Position numbers and translations under genes: made by a program | Shown here: in pieces, positions 1 to 10,739 of the stretch | How positions within the stretch are numbered: the stretch's first letter is position 1 | How the letters are laid out: each line of letters begins with the position of its first letter | Notes under the pieces: model-generated | Told to the model about the DNA's origin: nothing | Database searches by the model: none | What the model saw: the letters and a program-made list of their open reading frames with translations, nothing else | Assembly (NCBI RefSeq): GCF_000350225.1 | Contig: NW_005179078.1 | Location: forward strand, 10,836-74,835 | Reading direction: 5' to 3' | DNA from: Chondrus crispus | Taxonomy: Eukaryota; Rhodophyta; Florideophyceae; Gigartinales; Gigartinaceae | Length of the DNA: 64,000 nt

Positions 1-2
1 CG

Positions 3-413
3 CCCGAGCCGGTCGCCATGACCGCGCCCGTCGTCGTAGAGGGCGGCGCGGCGCCCTCCACGTCGGGCCGCAGCATGACCTTCCTGCTCCCGAGCAAGTA
101 CAAGTCGGTGGCGGAGGCGCCCGCGCCCGCCAATCCGGCCGTCGAGCTCGGCGTCGCCCCCGCCGGCCGCTGCGAGGCCGTGGCCACGTACGCGGGCAAC
201 CTGGACATGGACGCCGCCCCGGAGAAGGCCGCACAGCTGCTGGACGCCCTGGAGAAGGACGCCGTTCAGGTCACGGGCGAGTACACCGTGTGCGGGTACA
301 ACCCCCCGTTCACGCTCCCGTGGTTCAAGAGGAACGAGATTCACGTCCCGGTCGACCCTGATTCCATCGCGGAGCTGTGCCCGCCGCCGGAGAGCGAGGG
401 AGTTGCTGCGTGA
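3..413 (+). CDS. SOUL-family heme-binding protein, C-terminal part (5' partial)
   Basis: The frame is open from the left edge to a TGA at 411-413, so the true start lies outside the window; the ATG at 18 is probably internal. The protein reads like the C-terminal half of a SOUL/HEBP heme-binding protein: an MTFLLPSKY-like strand, a central helix with LLDALEKDAVQVTGEY, then the family's closing signature GYNPPFTLPWFKRNEI about 25 residues before the stop. SOUL proteins bind free heme or tetrapyrroles in cytosol or plastid; which compartment cannot be judged without the N-terminus. No intron is seen in this part, and codon use is very GC-rich, like the synthetase at 4508. The family call is firm; the exact ligand is not known from sequence. 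Confidence 0.85.
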   Translation, partial: PEPVAMTAPVVVEGGAAPSTSGRSMTFLLPSKYKSVAEAPAPANPAVELGVAPAGRCEAVATYAGNLDMDAAPEKAAQLLDALEKDAVQVTGEYTVCGYNPPFTLPWFKRNEIHVPVDPDSIAELCPPPESEGVAA

Positions 414-1323
414 ATGCCTTGCCGCGTGAATGCGTGACGGAACGGAACGGAGGGTGCGCGGTTAAGCTCGTCAAGGCGGTGACTTTGTGTTGTGTTGTGT
501 TGTGTTGTAAAGATTTTTTTCTTTTTTTCTTTTTTTCTTTTTTTCCGTTATCCGGCCTCTTGCGAGCCCGCCGGCGCACGTGATGGGGAAGGTGGCGTGG
601 TACAGTAGGGGTACAGTAGGCCAGCGGACTAGGTGTGTGCACGGGATCGGTGCAATCTATTGCGGCGGCGGCGAGTTTGTTTTTTTAATTCAGGTGGGGA
701 CAATGCCTTGCGATTGTACCGCTTCAATCGCAGGCGGTCGGGAGACAGGGAGCGGAAGAAGGGAGCGGGGGGTTGATGACGTTGATGACGTTTAGCACGC
801 ATGCGCGGGGAAACAGGCCGCGTACATTTCATGCACAGCGTGTTGCGCGATGGGAGGCGGGAGAGGAGTTGACTGTCGAGATATTATTTTGTGCCGGTTG
901 AAGCGTGCAAGCGACATCTCTCAGACAGTCGCGCAGCGTGCTGTCGATGCATTGTACCCAAGGGTACTGTACGAATTTTCTGTTGTATCTCGCCTCATCT
1001 CCAAAAACGCCTCCCTCGCCACTTGCTTCCCGCGCCCACTCCAAACACCGTACCCTTGGTACTGTTACAGTACAATGGTACTGTACAAGTGTAGGAGCAC
1101 AAGCCCTACAGTAAGTTACCCTTCGAAGGCTACTCTGACGACAGACTTAACATATCCAGTCCAAGCGTGACACTTGTCCCGACATATCTGTCGATATCAG
1201 ATACCATTCGCAACAATACATGAATAGTCATTGAATAAAGCATATACAGTACACAGTACGACTTTACTCGTACTGGGCGCTTCCTCAAACTATTTTTGTG
1301 CAGTACCAAGGGTACCGTCCTCA
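414..1323. other. Intergenic stretch with pyrimidine tract and GTAC-rich palindromes
   Basis: No gene is supported here. A T-rich tract (about 508-545, blocks of T7 broken by single C) lies 95 bases after the SOUL stop and may belong to its 3' end. Between about 950 and 1100 there are several short palindromes built on GTACCC/GGGTAC and CAGTAC/GTACTG. Bases 1272-1306 are an inverted copy of 15567-15601 (about 33 of 35 match), so this is the edge of a dispersed repeat. Confidence 0.5.
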
Positions 1324-1340
1324 GAGGCTCAATTTGCGAC

Positions 1341-3450
1341 AGGGCTCAATTTGCGACAGCTTTTTTCAAAACATACTTTCACGTTTTTTCACACATGAGC
1401 TGGAGAAGAGTTCTCATTGCCCCAAAAGATACCATACCCTAACATACTGTCTACCCGCCACTCTTAGACATGACCAGCCGCAGACACTCATTCCCAATGC
1501 CGCCTTCAATGCCGACTCAAACCGCAGCATTTAGGCGACAGGCAAAACGAAGTCACGACGAACAGGAAAGGAGAGAGGCAGCCCTTGAACTGCTGAAAAC
1601 CAATCGTAGTATTAGGGAGATGTCTCGTGTCTCGCGCTCAACGGTACACCGAATAAAAACAGCATATGAAGGGGGTCATAAGACGAAATAACAAAGCTGC
1701 GTGACCCCCTTCAGCATTTTGCAGGGCGAAAAAAGATATTGCAAGATGCAGAAGAGGAACTCAACTGCAACGAACCTGTTGAAGCCTCTCAGAAAAGCTT
1801 CGCAATTGACATGCATACCATTCAAAGCATGCAGGCAAAAATATGGAACGACGGCCGCCCCGGTTTTCGCAATCAATTGCCATCTCCGGCCGCTATTCGG
1901 TTCTTCCGTGCTCTAAACCGGTCACTTACGTACCGTAACTCATAACATATCACTTCTGCGCGCCTCGGAGCAAACAACATCGCTCATGTAGGAATATTGA
2001 AAGATGTTCTTCTTCCAATCGCTAAAAAGCACCCAGAAATATTTGAAGACGTCACGCGACTCTGGAAATACGACGAGACCAGTGTGCTTGTAGAATTTGG
2101 GAAGAGAGTTAGAACATTTACATCTGCAACCTCGCATCACGGAGGGAAGCTACTGGCCGTCAAAGACTATGGAAAAAATGTGACAGCCGGTATTGCAGCG
2201 TCTGCATCTGGACTTCTTGCACCCCTTTTTGCCTCCGGCAAAACAATTATGTCAAAGTGGTTAGAACAGTTTCAGGAACGAGACATCCGTCATATGTCGA
2301 ATGCACTACACTGGCTCACAAAGGCAGACTGGTGCCCACCATCAACAAAGTTTTGTGTGACAGAAAATGGCTCCATTAATGGCGACATCATCAAGGACGC
2401 GGTACAGTACATCAAAACGTTCATCCGACAACACGTCAGTGCTGCCAGGGTGTTGTTCTTCTCGTAGATGGACATGTGTCTCGAAATGCTTCGATTGGCT
2501 TGCGTACAGTGCCCAGAACATTTTATAAATCGTTCGCCTTCCTGCGAAAACGAGCCATTTTTTACAGCCTTGCGACCAAGCCATAAATCCCGTTTTCCAG
2601 CAGCATATTCGGTGTGTGACGGATTAATTATTGGCAAACTGCCATATGGGGTACGCCAACGTCACGTTGAAGCTGAATCTGGCCGCAGCAGGGTACAAGG
2701 CTATATCTAAAGCTTTAATACAGGACTCGTTCATCACGACAGGATTGTGGCCTATGGACTATAGATTCGCCACGGCAATAATTGGCAGGGAGAGAGGACC
2801 GGAGATGATTTCCGACACCGTCTTCGGCCACTCTCCTCGTACAGATAAATTCGGGTTGCAAGATTTGCAGAGCATGAAACGGCGAACGGCGGATAGGCGT
2901 CTTTTACATCGTTTGAAACAGTTGTGTGAGAAAACTTCTTCACCCTCGAACAATCTTGCTCAACTTTCTGTCCTCGTTGGTTCGAAGTAATTTACTAACA
3001 TTATTTTGCGAGAACAGAACGGTGCGCAGAGATCTCAAATGCGTTCAAAGCGCCCAAATTTGGCACTAGCAGCGGGCAAAGAATCCAAACACATGACAGT
3101 CAAAATGTTCTGAAAGTCTTTGGGTAAAAAAAGCCGACTGCTCGCTGAGAGGAAACAAGAGGCGCCAAAAGCTATCAAAAGGAATCGAAGAGGATCTCAA
3201 GCCATCGGCAAAGAGAAAACATGCTTTCTGTCTCTACTTCGTTCCCGAGAGAGCTGGAGGACCGCTTTGCTTCGGTTCCTGAAGATCTGCCCATACGTCA
3301 GTGGTTGACCTGGTCAAGCGCACATACATTGCGCGAGCACACAGTTGAGGGATCTGTGTCGCGTAATGAGGCCGCGTCTGCACTTGTGCGACTCTCGCTT
3401 CCGAGATAAACTTCGGTTTCTTGCTATGGAAGTGTCCCAAATTGAGCCCT
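1341..3450 (+). mobile_element. Decayed pogo-like DNA transposon
   Basis: An 18-bp inverted repeat bounds the unit: 1341-1358 (AGGGCTCAATTTGCGACA) and 3433-3450, whose complement differs at one base. A second copy of each end sits next to it: 1324-1341 on the left and a weaker one at 3543-3560 on the right. The 2.1-kb length and the transposase remains fit a pogo/Tigger-type element. No clean TA duplication is visible. Confidence 0.6.
1470..2990 (+). pseudogene. pogo-like DDE transposase pseudogene
   Basis: Pieces in two or more frames give a pogo/Fot-type transposase. The order is: an N-terminal helix-turn-helix stretch (1470-1691, IREMSRVSRSTVHRIKTAYE), a helix-rich DNA-binding part ending LTYRNS with an in-frame TAA near 1942, then the catalytic core from 1997 with WKYDETS (first Asp) and GKRVRTFTS. 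Near 2460 a frameshift separates this from DGHVSRNA, the second Asp of the DDE/D triad. The C-terminal part continues to 2990 in a third frame. At least one nonsense and two frameshifts make it non-functional. The family call rests on the DET and DGH motifs and the TIR-bounded length. Confidence 0.65.
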
Positions 3451-4507
3451 TTGGAGAAATGTCACTTCTGAAGGCATGATGAAGTTGGTAAAAAATCATG
3501 GATTAAATGTTTGAAATACTATATTTTTGAGACAGCACAAAGTGTCCCAAACCAAGCCCTTGAGAACGGTACCCTGCTCTGCTCGTACCCTGCTCTGGTC
3601 GTTCTCTTGCGTACAAGTTGGTACCCCCCAAAGTTGAACACTACTCCATTGTTGAACAAAACTAAAAGTGAATTTTATATCCAAGATTTAACATAATGCC
3701 AAAAACGATCAGATTTATTGTAATCCTGAAATGTTAAACTCGGCGTAGCTTCGCGCGAAATGCAAACAGGACCCTTTTGTCGCCATATTCGGATTTGGCG
3801 ATGCAATAAAAACCTACATGACGCCGCGCATTGCAAATAAATGCAAACTCGAGCCACCAGCTCATCTCCAAAACCACACACTGGCAGGAAGGGGAAGGTC
3901 GCGAACAGTATCAAAGGCAGACCGACGCTTTGAAAAGGCCGTCGCTGCGGTCGACAGGCACGGCGCCAGTCGCAAGAAAGCTGCTACAATAGCTAAGAAA
4001 GGCGAGGGAGCGAGATGGTTTTGATACTGCGAAGCGGGCGGAAAGGAGTCGGAAGGAGGCATAAAAAGCCGAAAAGGACGCAATAGCATACTTGTACCCT
4101 GCTCTGCTCGTACCCTGCTATGCTCGTACCCTGCTCTACACGTACGTGTGCAGTACCGCCACACGTGGCACCAACCATGTGTCCCAGGTGTCCCACGTGT
4201 CCCGAGTGTCCCGCATCACCACGTGTCCATGTTTCCACGTGTGATACGCTGCATGATTTTATCGGATCATAACCCACGTCGTGTCGACCAGCAACGCCAA
4301 CGCAGGTCAACGACCGCGAGCCAATAACTTTACTGCACACCGTCCCATCCATCATCGCCTTGCGGCATGCACATCATCCCCTCCTTGTCCCCCGACGTCC
4401 TCCGCATACTCATCTAACCACACCCACCCTCTCTTTCCACACCCCCGATCCCCACCCCGCCTCTCCCCCCCGCCCCTCCCCCCGCCCCTCCCCCCGCCTG
4501 CCGCGCC
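3451..4507. repeat. Intergenic with short tandem repeats
   Basis: No gene is supported. A 16-bp unit GTACCCTGCTCTGCTC is present twice at 3569-3600 and three times at 4094-4141. A 9-bp unit GTGTCCCNN is present four times at 4179-4214. The rest, up to the synthetase start, is C-rich and pyrimidine-rich, probably its 5' leader and promoter. No TATA box stands out. Confidence 0.6.
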
Positions 4508-6826
4508 ATGGCCACCTCCCCATCCCCACCGCCAGAGACCCCCCCGCCACAGCGCCCCGCCCCGCCGCTCCCGCGCCCGGGCCAGCGCAACGTCCTGGTC
4601 ACGAGCGCCCTGCCGTACGTCAACAACTACCCGCACCTGGGCAACATCATCGGCGCCGTGCTCAGCGCCGACGTGTACGCGCGCTACCTGCGCCAGCGCG
4701 CCGTCAACGTCATCTACGTCTGCGGCACGGACGAGTACGGCACGGCCACCGAGACCAAGGCCCAGCAGGAGCGCGTCTCGCCGCGCCAGATCTGCGACAA
4801 GTACCACGCCCTGCACAAGGCCGTGTACGACTGGTTCGACATCGCATTCGACGTCTTCGGACGCACCTCCACCCCCACCCAGACACACATCGTCCAGGAG
4901 ATCTTCTGGGACGTCTATAATAATGGTTACGTCCAGGAGGATACTATCGTCCAGCTTTATTGTGACGCCGTGTGTAAACGCTTTCTGGCCGATAGGTATG
5001 TGCATGGCGCCTGTCCTAACTGTGGCTATGACGACGCGAGAGGCGACCAGTGCGACTCGTGTGGCCGTATGCTCAATCCTTCCGAGTTGCTGCAGCCCAA
5101 GTGCTCCACGTGTGGTAACCACCCGGTGTCCAAGTCTACGAGGCACTTGTTTTTGGACCTGCCGAAGATCGAACCGCAGCTTGCCGAATGGTTCGAGACC
5201 GCCTCGCAGCAAGGAAAGTGGACCACCAACGCTCTTGCCATGACGGAGACTTGGTTGAGGGATGGCCTGCGCCAGCGCTGCATTACCAGGGACCTCAAAT
5301 GGGGCGTTCCCGTCCCGCTGGAGGCGTTTAAAGACAAGGTCTTCTACGTCTGGTTTGACGCACCCGTCGGTTACCCTTCCATCACGGCCGCCCTGTGCGG
5401 CGACGGATGGAGAAAGTGGTGGATTCCCGAGGAGAAGGATAATGTAGACATCAAGCTGGTCCAATTCATGGGTAAGGATAACGTCCCATTTCACACAATC
5501 GTGTGGCCGGGCGCTCTGCTGGCTACACAAAAGCCTTGGACCAAGTTGCACCATATTTCCACCACAGACTACCTCAACTACGAGACGGGCAAATTCAGCA
5601 AGTCGCGCGGTGTTGGCGTTTTCGGTAATGATGCCATCGACACGGGAATCCCTTGCGAGGTATGGCGCTATTATCTGCTCCTCAATCGCCCAGAAGGCTC
5701 TGACGCCGTTTTTACTTGGGACGATTTGGCAGCAAAGAACAACGATGAACTCATAAAGACACTGGGGAATTATATCAACAGAACCGTCTCCTTTCTCTCC
5801 AAGTCATTTGCAGGAATCGTTCCCGAACTCATCCAAGATGACGAGGAAAACATTGAGTTTACTTCAAAAATCAATGTCGAATTGCAACAGTACATTACCT
5901 TGCTCGAGAAGGTTAGCCTTAAGGCAGGTCTCAAGAAAGCTATGGCAATCGCTAGTCTTGGCAATCAATACTTGACGCGCAAAGCGCCATGGAAACTGTT
6001 CAAGGAGGGAGAGACAAGAGCAGCAGGCAGTTCTTTAGCCTTTTCGGCAAACTTAGTAGTCCTCGTCGCCTTGGTACTCGAACCGTTCTTGGGATATAAA
6101 TTCTCACGCAAGGTTTTTGAGCAGCTCGGGTTGGAGCATCAACCTGGTGTGAATAACATTATTCCGGACATGTTTGAACCAAATTTGTGGTTGAAGACTG
6201 GCATGAAAACCGGTGTGTCCCAGATCCTATTCACCGCGTTAACAAAAGATCAAATTGCTGCTTTCCGAACAAAATATGGTGGGCAGCAGAATGAGGTTGC
6301 CGAGGACACTGATCAGATGAGTGAGAAGGGATTTACCCTCGATTTGAGGGTAGGCAAAGTTGTAGATGTCAAAGATCACGAGGAATCTGACCGCCTCTTC
6401 ATCGCAAGAGTAGACGTTGGAGAGGAAAAGGGACCCCGAACCGTAGTAGCAGGCCTTCGAGACGTGTATTCAGCGGATGAACTCCGGGGCGAGAGGGTAA
6501 TTCTCGTTTGCAATCTGGCCCCAGCGATGCTTGCTGGCATTGCGTCAGAGGGCATGATTTTAGTCGCGGACAAGAAGAAGAAGGTTAAAGTTTTAACAGT
6601 GAAACCGGACGTCGAAGTTGGAGGTGCGATTTTGCCTCATGGCATGTCAGTCACGATTGGATCACAGCCTTTAGATCGCAAAGCATTTCAGAATGCCAGC
6701 AAGCTACTCCGGGTAGGGAAAGACAGCGCTGTCGTATTTGACAAACAGTTCAAGCTCGTATGCAAGTCTGACCCGACAATAATGGCCTCCGCACAGGGTA
6801 TTCCGGAAGGTGGAAAGATAAAATAG
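4508..6826 (+). CDS. MARS: Methionyl-tRNA synthetase, cytosolic plant-type
   Basis: The enzyme charges tRNA-Met with methionine, using ATP. The 772-residue frame has no intron. A short proline-rich leader (1-25) precedes the Rossmann core. The HIGH motif appears as HLGN (43-46), followed by GTDEYGTATE. A zinc-binding insert has four CxxC-type pairs' worth of cysteines (C169/C172, C182/C185, C199/C202). The KMSKS loop is KFSKS (362-366). An anticodon-binding helical domain follows. From about residue 610 there is a C-terminal Trbp111/EMAPII-like tRNA-binding OB domain (LRVGKV, GIASEGMIL), as in plant cytosolic and many bacterial enzymes. The ATG at 4508 sits in a good context (GCCATGG). GC falls strongly from the 5' end to the 3' end. 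A cytosolic role is inferred from lack of an obvious transit peptide. Confidence 0.97.
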   Translation: MATSPSPPPETPPPQRPAPPLPRPGQRNVLVTSALPYVNNYPHLGNIIGAVLSADVYARYLRQRAVNVIYVCGTDEYGTATETKAQQERVSPRQICDKYHALHKAVYDWFDIAFDVFGRTSTPTQTHIVQEIFWDVYNNGYVQEDTIVQLYCDAVCKRFLADRYVHGACPNCGYDDARGDQCDSCGRMLNPSELLQPKCSTCGNHPVSKSTRHLFLDLPKIEPQLAEWFETASQQGKWTTNALAMTETWLRDGLRQRCITRDLKWGVPVPLEAFKDKVFYVWFDAPVGYPSITAALCGDGWRKWWIPEEKDNVDIKLVQFMGKDNVPFHTIVWPGALLATQKPWTKLHHISTTDYLNYETGKFSKSRGVGVFGNDAIDTGIPCEVWRYYLLLNRPEGSDAVFTWDDLAAKNNDELIKTLGNYINRTVSFLSKSFAGIVPELIQDDEENIEFTSKINVELQQYITLLEKVSLKAGLKKAMAIASLGNQYLTRKAPWKLFKEGETRAAGSSLAFSANLVVLVALVLEPFLGYKFSRKVFEQLGLEHQPGVNNIIPDMFEPNLWLKTGMKTGVSQILFTALTKDQIAAFRTKYGGQQNEVAEDTDQMSEKGFTLDLRVGKVVDVKDHEESDRLFIARVDVGEEKGPRTVVAGLRDVYSADELRGERVILVCNLAPAMLAGIASEGMILVADKKKKVKVLTVKPDVEVGGAILPHGMSVTIGSQPLDRKAFQNASKLLRVGKDSAVVFDKQFKLVCKSDPTIMASAQGIPEGGKIK

Positions 6827-6937
6827 TACAGTTTGGAATGCAGCCATCTAACTAAACTGATAGTTTGAGATAGAAATTAGTACAGTAGTGCCGCATCGTG
6901 CGGATCTGGTTCGCTTCGAGATCGAGGCATGGCTTTC

Positions 6938-7284
6938 TGTGGGAAATTATGGTATGACGGTGACGCATACAAGACGACTAAAATGCACCTCAACGCAATT
7001 AATGTAGTGCACAACAACGGGAGCATTTTAATAATCTCAGCTGTCAACATGCAGTGCATCCTCTCCTAAAAATGCTTCGATAGTGCAAAACATTACGTGA
7101 GGAGAGGACAAAGCACCTGGCTGAAGTAGTATAAATAAGGGAAGAGTCGAGGCAGACTAGCTGCCAAGACAAGCGAAAAAAGCAAAAACGAAGCCACGAC
7201 AATAAAAAGCGCGATTCCCCTCATTCGCCCGGTCTTGCCGGTTAACCTTTATTGTTCCCCTCTTTTCTTTTCTTTTTTGCGACA
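6938..7284 (+). repeat. copia 5' LTR
   Basis: 347 bp, TGTGGGAAATT...GCGACA, over 90% identical by eye to 13485-13827. It contains a TATA box (TATAAATA, 7130-7137) and a polyadenylation signal (AATAAA, 7201-7206) in the expected U3-R order. The sequence after it (from 7285) does not resemble a common tRNA primer-binding site. Confidence 0.93.
7130..7137 (+). promoter_or_regulatory. TATA box of copia 5' LTR
   Basis: TATAAATA, matched by the same sequence at 13676-13683 in the 3' LTR. It lies about 65 bases before AATAAA and is the likely promoter of the genomic transcript. Confidence 0.6.
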
Positions 7285-7481
7285 GTCTAGACTTTAAGCT
7301 TAATCGTTTTCTTTGCAGAAGAAAAAAACAACCTCAAGGATCTTGGAATTGTTCAACGTTTTGGAATCGCTACGAGAGTGGTCTCCCTACCTCTCCTTTG
7401 ATATTAACGCAGTACGTTTAATCAATTAAGAGGTATAGCCATCATCCTTTTAAGGATAACTCTCACCGAATAAATACAAGA

Positions 7482-7548
7482 GTAAGTTCTTTCTTTTTTC
7501 GCTACCTGTAATATAGGAATCTAGTTGCCTAACTAATTTCTATTCTAG
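7482..7548 (+). other. Possible 67-bp intron in copia leader
   Basis: GTAAGT at 7482-7487, a CTAAC branch-like site near 7529 and TATTCTAG at 7541-7548 make a compact spliceosomal intron pattern. It precedes an open stretch (7549-7778) rich in acidic residues. Splicing is inferred only from the three consensus sites. Confidence 0.35.
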
Positions 7549-7779
7549 TGTTATTAAATTCAGAAACCATCAATATCCTCGGGGCACCGACCGCCCTCGC
7601 AGAAGACCCAGAAGATCCCGCCCTCGGCGCACGGTCTCTACCCCGCACGCCTGATGTAAATTGGGAAAGCGACGAGGTGAACTCCGAATCCGTACTGGAC
7701 CTCGTCGAAGAAGAAGCTACCCCGGCGGACCAACCGAGGCCTGCGGACAACGTTTTTTGGAGAGGAAGCGGATATTGAC

Positions 7780-8170
7780 GAACTAGGACCGGGACAAAAA
7801 TTACACGTGGACAACGCTGCCCGTGTTTTTAATCAAATTAAGTCTCGTTCTACAGTAGTGAAGGTACCATTTTCTACTCTACCTGAGGGCGTCAATCGAG
7901 CGCTGTACCGCGTGGCTACGACGCGCATCAAGACAAAGAAGCCCCCTGCACCCTCGCTCACTTGCTGCGTGTGCTAGGTCACCGTTACCAGTACCCATCA
8001 GCTACGTCAGCACCAGGGTGGTAAGAGGCACCTCGCACGCAAAGCTCGCTAAAAAAGCGAGAGCGAAGACCACTACTGCGCTACCTGTGAGAGGTTTTTT
8101 CCCTCCGCACACGACTTAGCGTCCCACCTCAACGGCGCCAACCACTGCCGCCGAGTCTTATATTTGCGTG
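7780..8170 (+). pseudogene. copia 5' region with two U1/JAZ-type zinc fingers
   Basis: In one frame two C2H2 fingers of the U1/JAZ (double-stranded RNA or snRNP) type can be read. The first starts at the TGC at 7963 and has C-x2-C-x12-H-x5-H spacing around STHQLRQHQGGKRH, with a TAG just after its second Cys. The second begins near 8075 and reads CATCERFFPSAHDLASH, again with x12 and x5 spacing. A TAA separates the fingers. They lie between the 5' LTR and gag, so they were probably the N-terminal part of the element's first protein. The family assignment is from spacing and the QLRQH..GKRH pattern; function is not known. Confidence 0.45.
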
Positions 8171-8822
8171 GGCGTAAAGTAACGCGCAGTATTTATCTTT
8201 TTTTCGTAACAAAAAATATCGGTTCATTTTTAAAAACCCTCCTCGAAGATTGAAACACAAGTTTACAAAACTTTCCCGAACACATTTTTTGCTGTTTTTT
8301 TTGAAAAGTCGAATTACAATTTGTTGCATCCTATTGGAATTGGCGCCCCTACGTGGTACACTCCACACTCCACACACACCTCCCACACGTGTGAACTCTA
8401 ACACGTGTGGAAATTGAACACGTTTTGCACGTGTTCTTCGCCCACAAAATCGGATACGTATCACACACTGCACTAGGTGTGAAAGTTGCACACGTGTTTA
8501 CTATTGTATTAGCTGTGAGCGTTGCAGACCTGTACGCGTATTCAACTGGAATTAGTGTGAGCCATAAAAAAGTCAAAATTTCGGTATAATTGTAAGGTTG
8601 CGGAAAGCTTGTTTCTAAGGCTAAAATAACTTACTAAATTTCTTTCTGGAGACTTTAACTCACCAAACACTATGGATAACGGAATTGACGAGGCAGCTAT
8701 AGAGACCATCACCAAGGAACTTAAAACGTATACACCACTATCTCCAGTTCACAATGATATTATATCGATATAACTGATCAGTTATTACGCTACACATTAC
8801 TCGCGCAAGATCTGATAATATT

Positions 8823-10120
8823 TTGGACACAGAACTGGTACAACGATTTCGTGAAGACCTCCCTGTTAAAACTCTATACTCCTTCGAAGTACTGAAGGGC
8901 GCCACGTTCGTTTTCAGAATCATCCGTGACTTCTTACGTGCAGAAGGTGTAGGGTATATCAGACATCCCGCAACTGACCGCATCTCATGGGGATTAGTAA
9001 AAATGTCATACTCAGACTCGGACGACATCGATTTTGATTACGAAAGGCTTGTTCAACACAACAAAAGTAGCCGAGCATGTATGCTTACTAACAAGGAAAT
9101 TGAACGTCAAGCCGGCCCACCAGTACAAGGTTATCCCCCTGGAAGACGTGACTCCGAAGCAAGAGCCGCTCGCAACATGGCATTGCGATTCAAGAATCAG
9201 GATAAATTCACCGGAAAACTGGGTGAGGACCTCACGGAACACATCAATAACTACATTGATGCCGCCCAGGACTACAACCTTGACCAAACCAATAAACTTG
9301 CCCTTTTCCACAACATATTCGATGGAGAAGCTAAGCGATTCTATCGAGAGAAGATGAGGGACAGGTGTGGAAATTTTGGTCAGGCATGCCGAGTTATGCA
9401 AGACGAGTACAACAGCATAACTCGACAGAACAGAATCAGGAAGTACCTCCAGAGCCTGAGAATTCAATCTTTGATGCATGCCGAGAAGCTCAACACCGCA
9501 GAAGCTTTGGAAGAGTTACGTGAGATCATCACACGTTTTGCTCCTCAAGGACCACGGACTCCCCGTTCCGAGGAAGACATGGTCGAATACCTTTACAAGG
9601 CTGTCGTTGGTGCCCCATGGGCCAATCCTTACCACGAAGGTGAGAAATATTACGGACGACCGAAGAAACCAGGATCACGCTCATCTGCCCCATTCAGGCC
9701 CCCTCAAGACAGCACAAAAGCCGGTCAAATGGGTTAGACCGTTATAGTACCCCCAGGCTATGCAACAATTGTCAGGATTGCCCCATTCATTTCATCAGGG
9801 ACTGCCCCAAACCTCGCAACGTGATGCGAAATATCTCATCGCAAGTCAGGAGATATCCGAAGAGAAGCCATCAAATCCCTTTCGAACTCTGTCAACAAGT
9901 GAAGGATGCGTTGTTCTCTACAGACGAAGAAGACCCTTCTGTTACCCTTACACGGGACAACTTCAAGCAGAAGGACTCTACCTCATCTGAGGATGAGACG
10001 CATGAACATCCCGATAAAGGAGAACATGTATTCCACGTTACTGGTTCTGGGATCGGGGCATTGCATCAGTCCTTGATCCAGAGGATTTGTGAGGAGAGGC
10101 AGTCTACTTTACCGTCGTAG
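8823..10120 (+). pseudogene. copia Gag remnant
   Basis: A 304-residue frame (8823-9737) has the look of a Gag core: FTGKLGEDLTEHINNYIDAA, then a helical stretch with LFHNIFDGEAKRFYRE and repeated charged helices. It opens directly after noncoding-like sequence, so its true start is uncertain. Just past the stop, another frame gives a degraded zinc knuckle (CNNC...H...C, about 9760-9805), and 9821-10120 continues in the new frame with an acidic linker. At least one frameshift separates the core and the knuckle. Confidence 0.65.
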
Positions 10121-10144
10121 TTTGAAGTCGAAAGAAAATAAACC

Positions 10145-10699
10145 TTGCTACGAGACTGTCCTCAAGAAAAAACAGTCCTGGTACAAAATCTCGCGTATGT
10201 CAAGGACAGCCCATGGCATACGAAAAACCGGCGTCTCAGAAAATCCTCCAGCGATACAATGACCAATTCTGTGCTAAACTCTCGCCGAGGTCTTTCACAG
10301 ATGAGATTCAATTTGGATGTACGCAGGAAAGACTGGCAGGTAGCTTGCATCGACACTGGAGCACAACGCACTGTTATTATCGGACTACTGCAAGCCAAAG
10401 CATACTGCAGATTTGTTGGATGTAAGTTCAAACTAAAAGCGAACTTCAACCAGTACAGATTCGGTGTTGATGTGCAGAAGTCAATCGGATCAATCTCAAT
10501 TCGATTGCCGTTTCTCAAGAACGGATTTGTGCCAATTGAGGTTGACGTAGTTAGAGCGAATGCACCTTTTCTTTTGGGATTGGATTTGCTCAATAAACTT
10601 CAACTATACCTGGATACGACAAGAAATGTACTAATCAGTTCTCCAGGAAACATTTCTGTCCCAGTCGTAAGGAAGCTTGGACATTTCTACCTGGAATGA
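10145..10699 (+). pseudogene. copia aspartic protease remnant
   Basis: This 184-residue frame contains a retropepsin pattern: ACIDTGAQRTVI (DTGA active site) and, about 70 residues later, FLLGLDLLNKLQLYLD, the second hydrophobic glycine motif before the C-terminal helix. It cuts the element's polyprotein in the family. It follows Gag after a stop and a gap of 24 bases, and runs to a stop before the integrase zinc domain, so the polyprotein is broken on both sides. Confidence 0.75.
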
Positions 10700-10739
10700 A
10701 AGCGGGAAGACGCAGTACTATTCACAAGAAGTGAACTGG

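Noticed and set aside
4352..5554. 400-codon minus-strand frame opposite the methionyl-tRNA synthetase
   Set aside because: It is the shadow of a GC-rich gene with very regular third-position use; Gly/Arg-rich low-complexity sequence, no domain.
7960..8070. CTCGCT/AGCGAG hairpin followed by A-run as a terminator
   Set aside because: It lies in the zinc-finger region of a copia element in a eukaryote; rho-independent terminators are not expected.
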